NCBI GenBank assembly: GCA_035485575.1
Contig: DATHNW010000033.1
Span: 62,001 to 126,000 of the forward strand
Direction of reading: 5' to 3'
Length of the DNA stretch: 64,000 nt
Source of the DNA: DASRHD01 sp035485575
GTDB taxonomy: Bacteria > Verrucomicrobiota > Verrucomicrobiia > Opitutales > Opitutaceae
Positions 8,578-16,985 of the stretch are shown piece by piece (the first letter of the stretch is position 1; each line of letters starts with the position of its first letter). A program made the translations under genes and the position numbers. Below the pieces are notes generated by a model, which was not told the origin of the DNA, ran no database searches, and was given only the letters and a program-made list of their open reading frames with translations.

Positions 8578-9927
8578 ATGGGTCTATTTGACCGCTTCTC
8601 TCCCAAAAAGGATTCCCCTCCCGCCCCGCCGGCTGAAGGCGACCCGGCCAGCGGCGGAGGCGTGCCGGCACAGCTCGCCGCGGCGCGCGAACGGCTGGAA
8701 GCCAAGGACCTGCCCGGTGCATTGGCCATCTACGAACAGGTGCTCGCCAGCGCCGGTGAGCGCGCCGACGTGCTTGTCGCCATTTCCGGCGACCTCGGCG
8801 TCAACGGCCACGTGCAGCCCATCATCGAGCTGGTCGCGCCGCGTTACGATGCGCGAAAACATGGCCCCGCCACCGGCCTGAATGTCCTCCAGGCCTACCT
8901 CGCCGCGCGCAACGTCACGGCCGCGCAGCATGTGCTTGATATCTTGTTTTCGCTCAACCGTCCCGAACTCGAAGAGCGCCTGCACGGCTTCTCCAATGCC
9001 ATCGCCGAGCTGATGGAAGCCGAGCGCCAGGGCCTGCTGCCTGTACCCGCCGGGCTGGATGAAGACTCCGACGTGCCCGCCATCCCGCAGGTCAAGCTGG
9101 TCAGCATCAGCAAACCCATCTGGTTCTATGGACTCGAATCGCTGGCCGCGGAAATCCTGCCGCCCAAGGAAGGCCGCCTGCGCCGCGCCGCCTTTGCCCA
9201 GCTCGCCCTGCCCGGCGTAAAAAACCTCGACGAAGTCATGGCCCAGCCGGAGGACGAACTCGGCCGCCTTTCCCGCGCCCTGCCGCTATGGTTCGCAGAA
9301 ACGTTTTATTTTTCGCCGCACTATGCCCCCCATGCCGCCATCGGCCTCATGGACGACGGACAGGGCGGCAAGCATTACGCGCTTTTCGGCACCGAATGGA
9401 CGACAGAAAATCTCCGCCAGCTGGCCAACAGCGCCAGCGAGCCGATCGACTATGTCTTCACCGGCGCACTTCGCCAGAACGCCGGCGACTACGAACTGCT
9501 CCTGCGCGTGTGGGAAATGAAGAAATTCCGCGAACGCAAGACCTTCACGGTGCGATGGACGCCTGCCACCGCCGATGCCGAGCTCGCCAAGCTGCACGAA
9601 GCCATCCGCGCGTTTATGGAGTGGACGCCGGAGACGCGCGGCCTCACCTATGCGCCGCCCGCCAAGCCGCGCGCCTGGCTCGATGCGCTCGGCGCCTCGC
9701 TCGGACTTTTTCTCCTCGAAAAGGACCTGCTGCCAAAAGACCGCATGCCTTCGCTCGATGCGCTGGCCGCCAGCACCGCTCAGATGGCCGCCAGTTCGGA
9801 GGCCGCGGCACTCGCGCTGATCACATTGCGTTCCCGCGCCGCCCACCTCGGGCTGGCGGCACCCGGCGGCGAAGCCACGCTCGCCGACAGCCCGGTCATC
9901 GAGCACGCGCGCCACGCCGTCGAGTGA
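8578..9927 (+). CDS. Unknown cytoplasmic protein, helical N-terminus
   Basis: This 449-residue protein starts at an ATG with MGLFDRFSPKK, a basic amphipathic start that recalls membrane-peripheral proteins. Residues 30-150 are alanine- and leucine-rich helices (ARERLEAKDLPGALAIYEQVL) that look like a TPR-type repeat. The middle (SKPIWFYGLESLAAEILPPK, GGKHYALFGTEWTTENL) is more globular with no motif I recognise. It is divergent from miaB and convergent with rlmN. High-GC codon use matches the neighbours, so it is a native gene. No function is assigned. Confidence 0.75.
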   Translation: MGLFDRFSPKKDSPPAPPAEGDPASGGGVPAQLAAARERLEAKDLPGALAIYEQVLASAGERADVLVAISGDLGVNGHVQPIIELVAPRYDARKHGPATGLNVLQAYLAARNVTAAQHVLDILFSLNRPELEERLHGFSNAIAELMEAERQGLLPVPAGLDEDSDVPAIPQVKLVSISKPIWFYGLESLAAEILPPKEGRLRRAAFAQLALPGVKNLDEVMAQPEDELGRLSRALPLWFAETFYFSPHYAPHAAIGLMDDGQGGKHYALFGTEWTTENLRQLANSASEPIDYVFTGALRQNAGDYELLLRVWEMKKFRERKTFTVRWTPATADAELAKLHEAIRAFMEWTPETRGLTYAPPAKPRAWLDALGASLGLFLLEKDLLPKDRMPSLDALAASTAQMAASSEAAALALITLRSRAAHLGLAAPGGEATLADSPVIEHARHAVE

Positions 9928-9956
9928 AGCCACCCGCCGGATGCACCGGCGGAAGC

Positions 9957-11036
9957 TCACGATGGATCGCCAGCCCCGGAAGCCGCGGCCCCTGCGAGCT
10001 GCCCGCAGCCGGCGGCAATATCGATCCCCCGGCGCTGGCGCACCGTGCTGGGAAGCGAGAATTCCTCGGCGAGAATTTTTTGAAAGCGCCTTGCGGCCTC
10101 GCTGCGCGCGGGCTCACCGGCATAGCCCGCCGTCGGGTTGAGCGGAATCAGGTTCACCTGCGCGGGCAGGCCGCGCAGCAGCCGGCCAACCGCATGGGCA
10201 TGCCCGGCGGAGTCGTTGCGGCCCTCGATCAGCGTCCACTCGAAAAAAATGCGCCGCTTCGTCTTTTCAGTATAATAACGGCACGCGGTCATGAGCTCGG
10301 GCAGGGGCCATTTTTTCGCGACAGGCACGAGCGCGGCGCGCTCTTCCTGCGTCGCAGCATGCAGCGAAACGGCCAGATGCAGTGGACGCGCCTCGTCGGC
10401 CAGCCGGATGATGCCGGGCACCACGCCAACCGTGCTGAGCGTGATGCGCGAGGCCGCCAGCGCGAGGCCGCCCTGGTCGCGCAGGATATTCACCGCCTGC
10501 ATCACGGCATCGTAATTATGCAACGGCTCGCCCATGCCCATCAGCACGACATTGCGCAGGCGATGCGGTTCACGCGCCTGGCGCAATACGCGGGCGACAT
10601 GCACGGCCTGCGCGACGATTTCACCGGACGTGAGGTGACGTTGAAACCCCATCTGGCCGGTGGCGCAAAAGACACAGCCCATCGCGCAGCCGGCCTGCGA
10701 GCTCACACAGGCCGTCACGCGGCCGGTAAAACGCATCAGCACGGTCTCGATCACGCGGCCGTCGGCCAGCGCGAGGAGAAATTTGCGCGTGAACCCGTCG
10801 CTGGAGTCGGTCGCATGGACCACCGGCTGCCCATCAAGCGCCGTCTCTGCCTTGAGCCGCGCCAGCACGCGGGCGGGAAGCTCCGGCATGAAATCAAATG
10901 AATCGACCAGCTCGAGATAAGCGTAACGCCACAGCCGCGCCGCATGCACCGGACTGAAACCCCAGCGCACGAAGAGGGCGTCGAGTTCGGGCCGGGTGAG
11001 GCCGAACACGTCGGTTTTTTCGCCTGGGGAATGCAT
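9957..11036 (-). CDS. rlmN: Dual-specificity rRNA/tRNA adenine-C2 methyltransferase
   Basis: RlmN is a radical SAM enzyme that methylates C2 of A2503 in 23S rRNA and A37 in some tRNAs. The 359-residue product carries the radical SAM motif CAMGCVFC preceded by TACVSSQAG, and the C-terminal catalytic cysteine in AAGCGQLAG, so both methyl-transfer cysteines are present. FMGMGEPLHN-type residues appear as VLMGMGEPLHNYD. ATG at 11036 gives the usual N-terminal length; an in-frame GTG at 11066 would add ten residues. Neither start has a strong Shine-Dalgarno sequence. Confidence 0.94.
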   Translation of the reverse strand: MHSPGEKTDVFGLTRPELDALFVRWGFSPVHAARLWRYAYLELVDSFDFMPELPARVLARLKAETALDGQPVVHATDSSDGFTRKFLLALADGRVIETVLMRFTGRVTACVSSQAGCAMGCVFCATGQMGFQRHLTSGEIVAQAVHVARVLRQAREPHRLRNVVLMGMGEPLHNYDAVMQAVNILRDQGGLALAASRITLSTVGVVPGIIRLADEARPLHLAVSLHAATQEERAALVPVAKKWPLPELMTACRYYTEKTKRRIFFEWTLIEGRNDSAGHAHAVGRLLRGLPAQVNLIPLNPTAGYAGEPARSEAARRFQKILAEEFSLPSTVRQRRGIDIAAGCGQLAGAAASGAGDPS

Positions 11037-11382
11037 GCTCAAAAAAATGACTGTATTTTGCCCCACAAAGCATGGGAGCTAAATCGGCGTGACCATGATG
11101 CTGTGAGCCTGAATTACCCTGCCGGCCGGCAAAATCCAAGAAATGCACGGTTTTTCTGCAAATCTAGGTGGGACCCCTGCCGATCGGCCCTATTAATAAA
11201 ATTATTTAACATCGCGCAAGATGATGGCGTTTTTGAGCAAAATAGCGGGAAATCGTTCCTGTTCTGTAATTTATTTTGTTAATAATTAACATTTGCCCGT
11301 AATTTGCATCTTCACTAAACACTTTTTTAGCAAAATCGCTTGACCAAGGGCTTCTTTTAGAATCTAGGGGATATGCCCCGGT
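11037..11382. other. Intergenic region between rlmN and a sensor kinase gene
   Basis: This divergent spacer of about 350 bases must hold both promoters. Bases 11200-11360 are distinctly AT-rich. A TTGACC element at 11340-11345 could be a -35 box for the rightward kinase gene, but no convincing -10 box stands at the right distance. No gene or terminator was found. Confidence 0.4.
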
Positions 11383-12624
11383 ATGATTAGCTCAGTACTC
11401 ATCCTCCTAGCCCAAAGCGTGTCGTGGGGACTCATTGGAGCCCTCAGCCTCTTCTTTTGGAAACAGCGCCGCGAAGAAATGAACAAAGTTTCGCCGATAC
11501 CGATCCCGTCTTTTGAGAACACCGATTTGGGCGCAGCGCTCGCGAGCACGGAGGAAGCCTTGTCATTTCAAGATGCAAATGGCTGCACCCGGTTTCAAAA
11601 TGCGGCGCATACCGCCCTTTTCGGCAAGAATGCCGTGAATTTTGACGAGGCCTGCCAGCATGGGCGCATTTTCAAGCAGCCGGAAACCGCCGCAAGGCTT
11701 ACCGCCGCCTCGACCGCCGGCCAGTCATGGCATGGCGAGGTTGAAGTAGCCGCGGTTGACGGCCACACGGTCGCGCTGGAAGCCCACGCCCTGCCCGTGC
11801 GCAACCCGCAAGGCCGGCCGGCCGGCGCATTCCTGCTTTTTCACGATGTTTCGACTCAGCGGGAGCTCGATCAACAACGCGAGCGCGAGTCGCGTTTTGA
11901 GCGGCTGGACTCCCTTGGTCAGATGGCCGGCGGACTGGCCCATGATTTCAACACCTATCTCACGGTGATGCTCGGTTTCCTCGACGCGGCCCGGACCAGC
12001 GGTCCCTTGCCGCCGAAAATCGCCACCTGGCTCGAACAGGCCGAACGTACCGGCTGGCGGGCGCGCGAGCTTACCCAGGAGATGCTGGAGTTCGCCCGCG
12101 GTTCCGAACCGGCCAAATCCCCGCTGTGCATGACCGATGTGATTGAGGAGTCCGCCCAGATGGGCGTCCAGGGCAGCACCGCCCAGTTGAAACTTCACCT
12201 CGCGGAAGACGCCCGGCATACGGAAGCGGATCCCCGGCAAATCCGCCAGGTCATCACCAATCTTGTCCGCAACGCCGCCCAGGCCATCGGTTCGCGCGAA
12301 GGTACGATCGAGTTGCGATTGGAAAACCGCCTGCAAGTCAGCGGTGGCAGCGCTCCCCCGATCCCTGCCGATTTCATCTGCCTGACCATAAGCGACAACG
12401 GCCCCGGCATCGCGGCCGACCTGCTGCCGCGCATCTTCGAACCCTTTTACACCACAAAGTCGCGCGGCACCGGCCTCGGCCTCGCCATCACACACAATAT
12501 CGTGAAACGCCATGGCGGCTTCATCCGCGTCAAGTCCGAGCTGGGTGTGGGCACGTCCTTTGAAGTCTTCCTGCCCGCCCTCGCCACGGTGAAGACCACG
12601 CAGACGGCCGCCGCGGCAGCCTGA
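11383..12624 (+). CDS. Membrane-anchored PAS-type sensor histidine kinase
   Basis: The 413-residue protein has one N-terminal membrane helix (SVLILLAQSVSWGLIGALSL), a PAS-like sensing region (about 55-160) ending in FHDVSTQRELD, and a HisKA domain whose phospho-acceptor is His187 in GGLAHDFN. The ATPase domain follows with N box QVITNLVRNAAQAI, G1 DNGPGI and G2 GTGLGLAI. The GGLAHDFNN-type acceptor is typical of NtrB-like orphan kinases. No response regulator is adjacent, so the partner is unknown. It is convergent with the downstream peptidase. Confidence 0.9.
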   Translation: MISSVLILLAQSVSWGLIGALSLFFWKQRREEMNKVSPIPIPSFENTDLGAALASTEEALSFQDANGCTRFQNAAHTALFGKNAVNFDEACQHGRIFKQPETAARLTAASTAGQSWHGEVEVAAVDGHTVALEAHALPVRNPQGRPAGAFLLFHDVSTQRELDQQRERESRFERLDSLGQMAGGLAHDFNTYLTVMLGFLDAARTSGPLPPKIATWLEQAERTGWRARELTQEMLEFARGSEPAKSPLCMTDVIEESAQMGVQGSTAQLKLHLAEDARHTEADPRQIRQVITNLVRNAAQAIGSREGTIELRLENRLQVSGGSAPPIPADFICLTISDNGPGIAADLLPRIFEPFYTTKSRGTGLGLAITHNIVKRHGGFIRVKSELGVGTSFEVFLPALATVKTTQTAAAAA

Positions 12625-12640
12625 TCGCAACCGGCGGGGC

Positions 12641-13885
12641 TCAGCCCGCAAACGTGGTCAGCAAGTCGGCATAGATTTTCGCGGTCATTACCAGGTCCCT
12701 GACCGGCGTGCGCTCGTCCACGGCGTGATAATTCTCCCCCTCCGGGCCATAGCCGAGCGTGGGAATTTTCAAATGATGCGCAAAGAAATGCATGTCGTTG
12801 AAGCCGGTGGACACGCTGAAGACCGGTTGTGTGCGGCGCACGCGGCCGACACTTCCGGCCATGGCCGCGAAGAACGGATGCATGGGGCGCGCGAAGCAGG
12901 CGAAATTCTCCGAGATTTTCTCGATGGTGATGCGGCACTGCGGGATTTTTCGCGCGGCGGCGGCGAGAAAGGCGCGCAGCTCGCGCTCGGCCGCAGCGTG
13001 GTTCTCGATGGCGATCACCCGGCGATCAAGGGTGAAGCTCGCCAGCGCGGGCACCGTGTTGATTTTCACGCCCGGCCCGGCGGCGAAAACGCCGCCGACG
13101 TTGAGCGTGGGCCGCAGGGCCTTGCCTTCGGGAGTGACGAATATCCGGCGGACGAGCCGCTTCTTATAATCCTCCAGCATGAGCACCAGAGCGGACATTT
13201 TCTCCAGGGCATTGATGCCGCTCTCGGGCTTCGAGCCGTGCGCCGCCCGGCCGTGGACAGTGACATTGAACCACAGGACGCCGTTGTGTCCGCAGCAAAT
13301 CGCCCGGCCATCGCCGCCCTCCATGACCACGGCATAGTCGGCGCGCAGACCGGCATGGCGCACCAGCCAGCCGGAACCAAGCGCACTGTCGGTCTCCTCG
13401 TCGGCAGTGAACGACACCTCGACATTGCAACGCGGCTGCGTGTGCGTCACGCGCAACGCCCGCAAGGCAAGCAGCAGGCTGGCGATGGAGCCTTTCATGT
13501 CAGCCGCGCCGCGGCCGTAAATCCAGCCGCGATCAAGCGTCCCGCTAAAGGGATCGTCATGCCGCCACGCACCACCGGCGGGAACGACATCGTAGTGAGC
13601 GTTGAAGTGAATCGTCTTTGCTGCTCCGGCCTCCCAGCGGCCAAGGACATTAAAGCGCGGGAAGGCCTGCTGCTCCGGCGGCAGATGCTTTTTCAGCAAT
13701 GCCGCCGGCATCGCGAAGCGCCGCGTGGTCAGCCCCAGCTCCGTGAGCTTGCCGGCGAGCAATGCGGTAACGGCCTCGTAGTTTTCGCCGGGTGGATTGA
13801 CCGTGCGCAGGCGCACAAGCCTTTGCAGGAGGCTGACCTCATCGTGGGCATGACGGTCAAGGTAGGCGGCGGGAGTCAGCGGCAT
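12641..13885 (-). CDS. M20 family metallopeptidase/deacylase (ArgE/DapE/ACY1 type)
   Basis: This 414-residue enzyme belongs to the di-zinc M20 group that hydrolyses amide bonds of N-acyl amino acids or small peptides in the cytoplasm. Metal-site motifs are visible: HYDVVPAG (His-x-Asp), YGRGAADMKGS (bridging Asp), TADEETDS (catalytic Glu pair) and GHNGVLWFNVTVHGRAAHGS for the dimerisation domain, with GENYHAVDE near the C-terminus. ATG at 13885 starts it; an upstream TTG would add seven residues. The exact substrate cannot be chosen between acetylornithine, succinyl-diaminopimelate or others from sequence alone. Confidence 0.88.
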   Translation of the reverse strand: MPLTPAAYLDRHAHDEVSLLQRLVRLRTVNPPGENYEAVTALLAGKLTELGLTTRRFAMPAALLKKHLPPEQQAFPRFNVLGRWEAGAAKTIHFNAHYDVVPAGGAWRHDDPFSGTLDRGWIYGRGAADMKGSIASLLLALRALRVTHTQPRCNVEVSFTADEETDSALGSGWLVRHAGLRADYAVVMEGGDGRAICCGHNGVLWFNVTVHGRAAHGSKPESGINALEKMSALVLMLEDYKKRLVRRIFVTPEGKALRPTLNVGGVFAAGPGVKINTVPALASFTLDRRVIAIENHAAAERELRAFLAAAARKIPQCRITIEKISENFACFARPMHPFFAAMAGSVGRVRRTQPVFSVSTGFNDMHFFAHHLKIPTLGYGPEGENYHAVDERTPVRDLVMTAKIYADLLTTFAG

Positions 13886-14150
13886 GGCAAAAAATCCGGA
13901 GGGCAACCGCGAAAACCAGCCAATAACCAGAACCGGGATGCGCGGCTAAAGCTTGCTGCACTACCGGCGCAGACCCGGCTTGGAAAGACTTAATCATACG
14001 CCGGGGCCAAGATGCATGGGGGCGGCCGCCGGTGCGGATCGACCTTCGGCCCGGGCTGCCATATCCCGGGCGGGGAATGCCGGCCCATTTCGCTCACATC
14101 TTGACACGATGATTTTTGACACACCAGCGGGAGCCGGGCAGACTGGGAAA

Positions 14151-14792
14151 ATGCCTGCCTACGCCCATCTTCGCCAGGATTACAGTCTGGCCGGTTTGTC
14201 CGAAAAGGATCTCGCGCGCGATCCCTTCCGCCAGTTCGAAAAATGGTTTCAGGAGGCCGAGGCCGCGAAAATCCCCGAGCCCAATGCTATGATTCTCGCC
14301 ACGGCCGGCCGCGACGGACGGCCGTCCACGCGCACGCTGCTGCTCAAGGGACTCGATGGCCGCGGCTTCGTTTTCTACACCAGCTTTGAAAGCCGCAAGG
14401 GGCGCGAGCTCGAGGCCAGCCCGCGCGCCTCGTTGCTTTTCCCCTGGATCGCACTCGAGCGGCAGGTCATCGTCGAGGGACCGGCCACCAAAGTCGCGCG
14501 CGAAGAAGCCGAGTCGTATTTCCACTCACGCCCACGCCCGAGCCAGCTTGCCGCCTGGGCTTCGCCGCAGAGCACGATTCTCTCCGGGCGCGCCATTCTC
14601 GACGAAGCGATGAAAGCGCTCGAAAAAAAATACGCCGGCGCGGAGGTGCCGCTGCCGTTGCATTGGGGCGGCTTTCGCGTCGCGCCGGAAACAGTTGAAT
14701 TCTGGCAGGGCCGGCGCAACCGCCTGCACGACCGGCTGCGTTATCGTCGCGAGAAAGATGGCGACTGGATCGTCGAGCGCCTTGCCCCATGA
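14151..14792 (+). CDS. pdxH: Pyridoxine/pyridoxamine 5'-phosphate oxidase
   Basis: PdxH is an FMN-dependent oxidase that converts pyridoxine or pyridoxamine phosphate to pyridoxal phosphate, the last step of vitamin B6 supply. The 213-residue product matches the family length and shows DPFRQFEKWFQEA at the start, FYTSFESRKGRELE (FMN contacts), LFPWIALERQVIVEG, and the C-terminal RRNRLHDRLRY. ATG at 14151 follows a GGGAAA stretch and was preferred over ATG 14109, which would add 14 residues. A sensor kinase gene starts 15 bases downstream, possibly by chance. Confidence 0.95.
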   Translation: MPAYAHLRQDYSLAGLSEKDLARDPFRQFEKWFQEAEAAKIPEPNAMILATAGRDGRPSTRTLLLKGLDGRGFVFYTSFESRKGRELEASPRASLLFPWIALERQVIVEGPATKVAREEAESYFHSRPRPSQLAAWASPQSTILSGRAILDEAMKALEKKYAGAEVPLPLHWGGFRVAPETVEFWQGRRNRLHDRLRYRREKDGDWIVERLAP

Positions 14793-14807
14793 GCGTACCC
14801 CACGCCG

Positions 14808-16397
14808 ATGAAAAAAAAGCCCCCCAACAGGTCGAAAGCCCGGCGCGCGTCCACCCGGCGTACGACACCGCCGCTGCTGCCTGATGCGCTGCTCGCCCAG
14901 GCGCTGCGCGGCTTGGGCGAGGGTGCCTTCCTGGCCGAGCCCAAGGTCCGGGCCGACGGCCTGCGCGTGCTTTTCGCCAACGACCAGCTCTGCACAATAA
15001 CCGGCTACCGCCTGCCCGAACTCACGGGCCGCGGCCATGCGTTTTTGCACGCCGACCCCGCCGTTCTTGTGCGCCTGCGCCGCTGGCTGAGAAAGCTCCA
15101 GCCCGGTTTCACGCTTTCCGGAGAGGGTTATCTGGCCTGCAAATCCGGCGCTCCCATCTATGCCGCGTGGAGCTTCAGTCCTTTGTTTGATGCCCGTGGC
15201 CGCGCCGCCCATATCGTCGCCATCTATCGCGACATGACCGACAAGCGCCGGCTGCAGGAGGCCCTCGTGCACGCCCAGCGCCTCGACGCGGTTGGCCGGC
15301 TCGCCGGCGGCGTCGCTCACGATTTCAATAATCTGCTCTCCGTCATCAACGGCTACTGTGAGATCCTCGCCGCGCGCCTGCCCATCCATGATCCGTCGCG
15401 GCGTGAAATCCATGAAATCCATGCCGCCGGCCAGAAAGCCGCGGTACTCGTGCGCCAGCTCCTCGCCTTCAGCCGCCGCCAGGAGCTCCACCCGCATGTG
15501 ATCAACCTCAACCGCCTCGTGCGCGACCATGTTGCGATCCTCGGCCGTTTTCTCGGCTCCGCCGGCAAGCTCCTGCTCGATCTCGCGCCCGACCTGCCCA
15601 ATGTCCGCGCCGACCCGGCCCAGCTCCAGCAAGTGCTGCTCAATCTCACCCTCAATGCCCGTGACGCCCTGCGCGAGAACGGCCGCGTGACCATCAGCAC
15701 CGCGCTGCGCGAGATCAAGCACAGCCTGAACCGCCGGATCACCGACACTCCCCCCGGCCGCTACGTCCTGCTCTCGGTCAACGACAACGGCATGGGCATG
15801 GACGCCGCCACGCAGGCGCAGCTGTTCGAGCCGTTTTTCACCACCAAGGACGCGGGCAAGGGCACCGGCCTCGGCCTCGCCATGGTCTACGGCGTCGTGC
15901 AGCAAAGCGGCGGCTATATCCGGGTGCACAGTGCGCCCGGCGTCGGCACCACGTTTGAAATTCTGCTGCCCGCCGTGCGCGAACGCGCCTCCGCCCTGTC
16001 CAACGGCCTCCCGGCGCTCCCGGCCACCCGCGGGCGCGAGCCGGTGCTCCTCGTCGAGGAGGACGATGTGGTGCGCAAAATGGTCGCCGGTATCCTCACG
16101 GCCGACGGCTACAAGGTCCTGGCCGCGCGCCATGCCGGTGAGGCCCTGCGCGAGGCGCGCCGCCGCGGCCCCGTGCAGCTCCTGGTCGCCCAGCTGGGCG
16201 ATCCCGCCGGCGAGAACGAGAAGCTGGCCCGCACCCTCTATGCCACGCGGCCCACCCTCCGCGTCATCAGCACCGGCCGCCCGGCCGCCCGGCCGCTCGC
16301 CTGGCTCGCGCCGGAACACCAGACCTGCCTGGCCAAGCCCTTCGAGCTGAGCGCGCTCCTGCTGGCCATTCGCGCCCTGCTGGATGCCAAGCCTTAG
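14808..16397 (+). CDS. Hybrid sensor histidine kinase with degenerate receiver
   Basis: This 529-residue kinase has no clear membrane helix. It has a PAS domain (about residues 30-145), a HisKA acceptor His171 in GGVAHDFNNLL, and an ATPase domain with N box QQVLLNLTLNARDAL, G1 DNGMGM and G2 GTGLGLAM. A receiver-like domain follows from about residue 408: the acidic pair in LLVEEDD and the Lys in CLAKPF are kept, but the phospho-acceptor Asp position (about 462) is Gln in LLVAQLGDP. The receiver therefore probably cannot be phosphorylated in the standard way. It lies 15 bases after pdxH and 38 bases before sixA. Confidence 0.9.
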   Translation: MKKKPPNRSKARRASTRRTTPPLLPDALLAQALRGLGEGAFLAEPKVRADGLRVLFANDQLCTITGYRLPELTGRGHAFLHADPAVLVRLRRWLRKLQPGFTLSGEGYLACKSGAPIYAAWSFSPLFDARGRAAHIVAIYRDMTDKRRLQEALVHAQRLDAVGRLAGGVAHDFNNLLSVINGYCEILAARLPIHDPSRREIHEIHAAGQKAAVLVRQLLAFSRRQELHPHVINLNRLVRDHVAILGRFLGSAGKLLLDLAPDLPNVRADPAQLQQVLLNLTLNARDALRENGRVTISTALREIKHSLNRRITDTPPGRYVLLSVNDNGMGMDAATQAQLFEPFFTTKDAGKGTGLGLAMVYGVVQQSGGYIRVHSAPGVGTTFEILLPAVRERASALSNGLPALPATRGREPVLLVEEDDVVRKMVAGILTADGYKVLAARHAGEALREARRRGPVQLLVAQLGDPAGENEKLARTLYATRPTLRVISTGRPAARPLAWLAPEHQTCLAKPFELSALLLAIRALLDAKP

Positions 16398-16435
16398 TCT
16401 CGACGGCCGGCACCGCCTCCGCCACAAACCTCGGC

Positions 16436-16936
16436 GTGCAGCTTTACCTCATCCGCCACGCCGACGCCGTTTCCGAGCGGGAAAACCCCCTGCGTCCGCT
16501 CAGCCCGCGCGGCCGGGCCGAGTGCGGCCGGCTCGTGGCCTTCTTTCAGCGCAACGGCGCACTGCATCCCGTGCAGTTCTGGCACAGCCCGCTCGTCCGT
16601 GCGTTTGAGACCGCGCGGCTCATCGCCGACGGGTTGAAGCTCGATGCCGCGCTCGTCGAGACGCCCGGGCTCATGCCCGGGGACGATCCGGTCAAGATCG
16701 CCACTCGTCTTGAAAATATGGATACAAATATGAGCCTGGCCCTGGTCGGACACGAGCCGCACCTGGCCGCGCTCGCCACGCTCCTCGTGCGCGGCAAGCT
16801 GCGCCCCGTGGGTTTCGAATTGAAAAAGGGCGCTGTCCTCGCCTTTGAGCCCTCCGGCGGTGTGCACAAGAAATCCGGCCGCCGCCGCTGGCATGCGCTC
16901 TGGCACGTGGAGCCCGCGTTGCTCGGCCCTGCTTAA
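16436..16936 (+). CDS. sixA: SixA-type phosphohistidine phosphatase
   Basis: The 166-residue protein is a small histidine-phosphatase-fold enzyme. It opens with LYLIRHADA (catalytic His in the RHG-like motif) and keeps the second arginine region in SPLVRAFETA and the second catalytic His in LVGHEPHLAAL. SixA in E. coli removes phosphate from His of phosphotransfer proteins. It starts with GTG at 16436. It directly follows a hybrid sensor kinase (38 bases), and the pairing of a kinase with a phosphohistidine phosphatase is suggestive but not proof of a shared circuit. Confidence 0.88.
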   Translation: MQLYLIRHADAVSERENPLRPLSPRGRAECGRLVAFFQRNGALHPVQFWHSPLVRAFETARLIADGLKLDAALVETPGLMPGDDPVKIATRLENMDTNMSLALVGHEPHLAALATLLVRGKLRPVGFELKKGAVLAFEPSGGVHKKSGRRRWHALWHVEPALLGPA

Positions 16937-16985
16937 AGGCATTGCCCCGCCACGGCCGCGCCTGTTAACACCAGCTGCCTTCACC

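Noticed and set aside
11384..11396. tRNA D-arm-like GATTAGCTCAGT
   Set aside because: It is the coding start of the sensor kinase (MISSV); no acceptor or T-arm found.
14526..16427. 633-codon minus-strand frame opposite the sensor kinase
   Set aside because: The sense strand shows all kinase boxes; the antisense product is Gly/Ala/Gln-rich without motifs.
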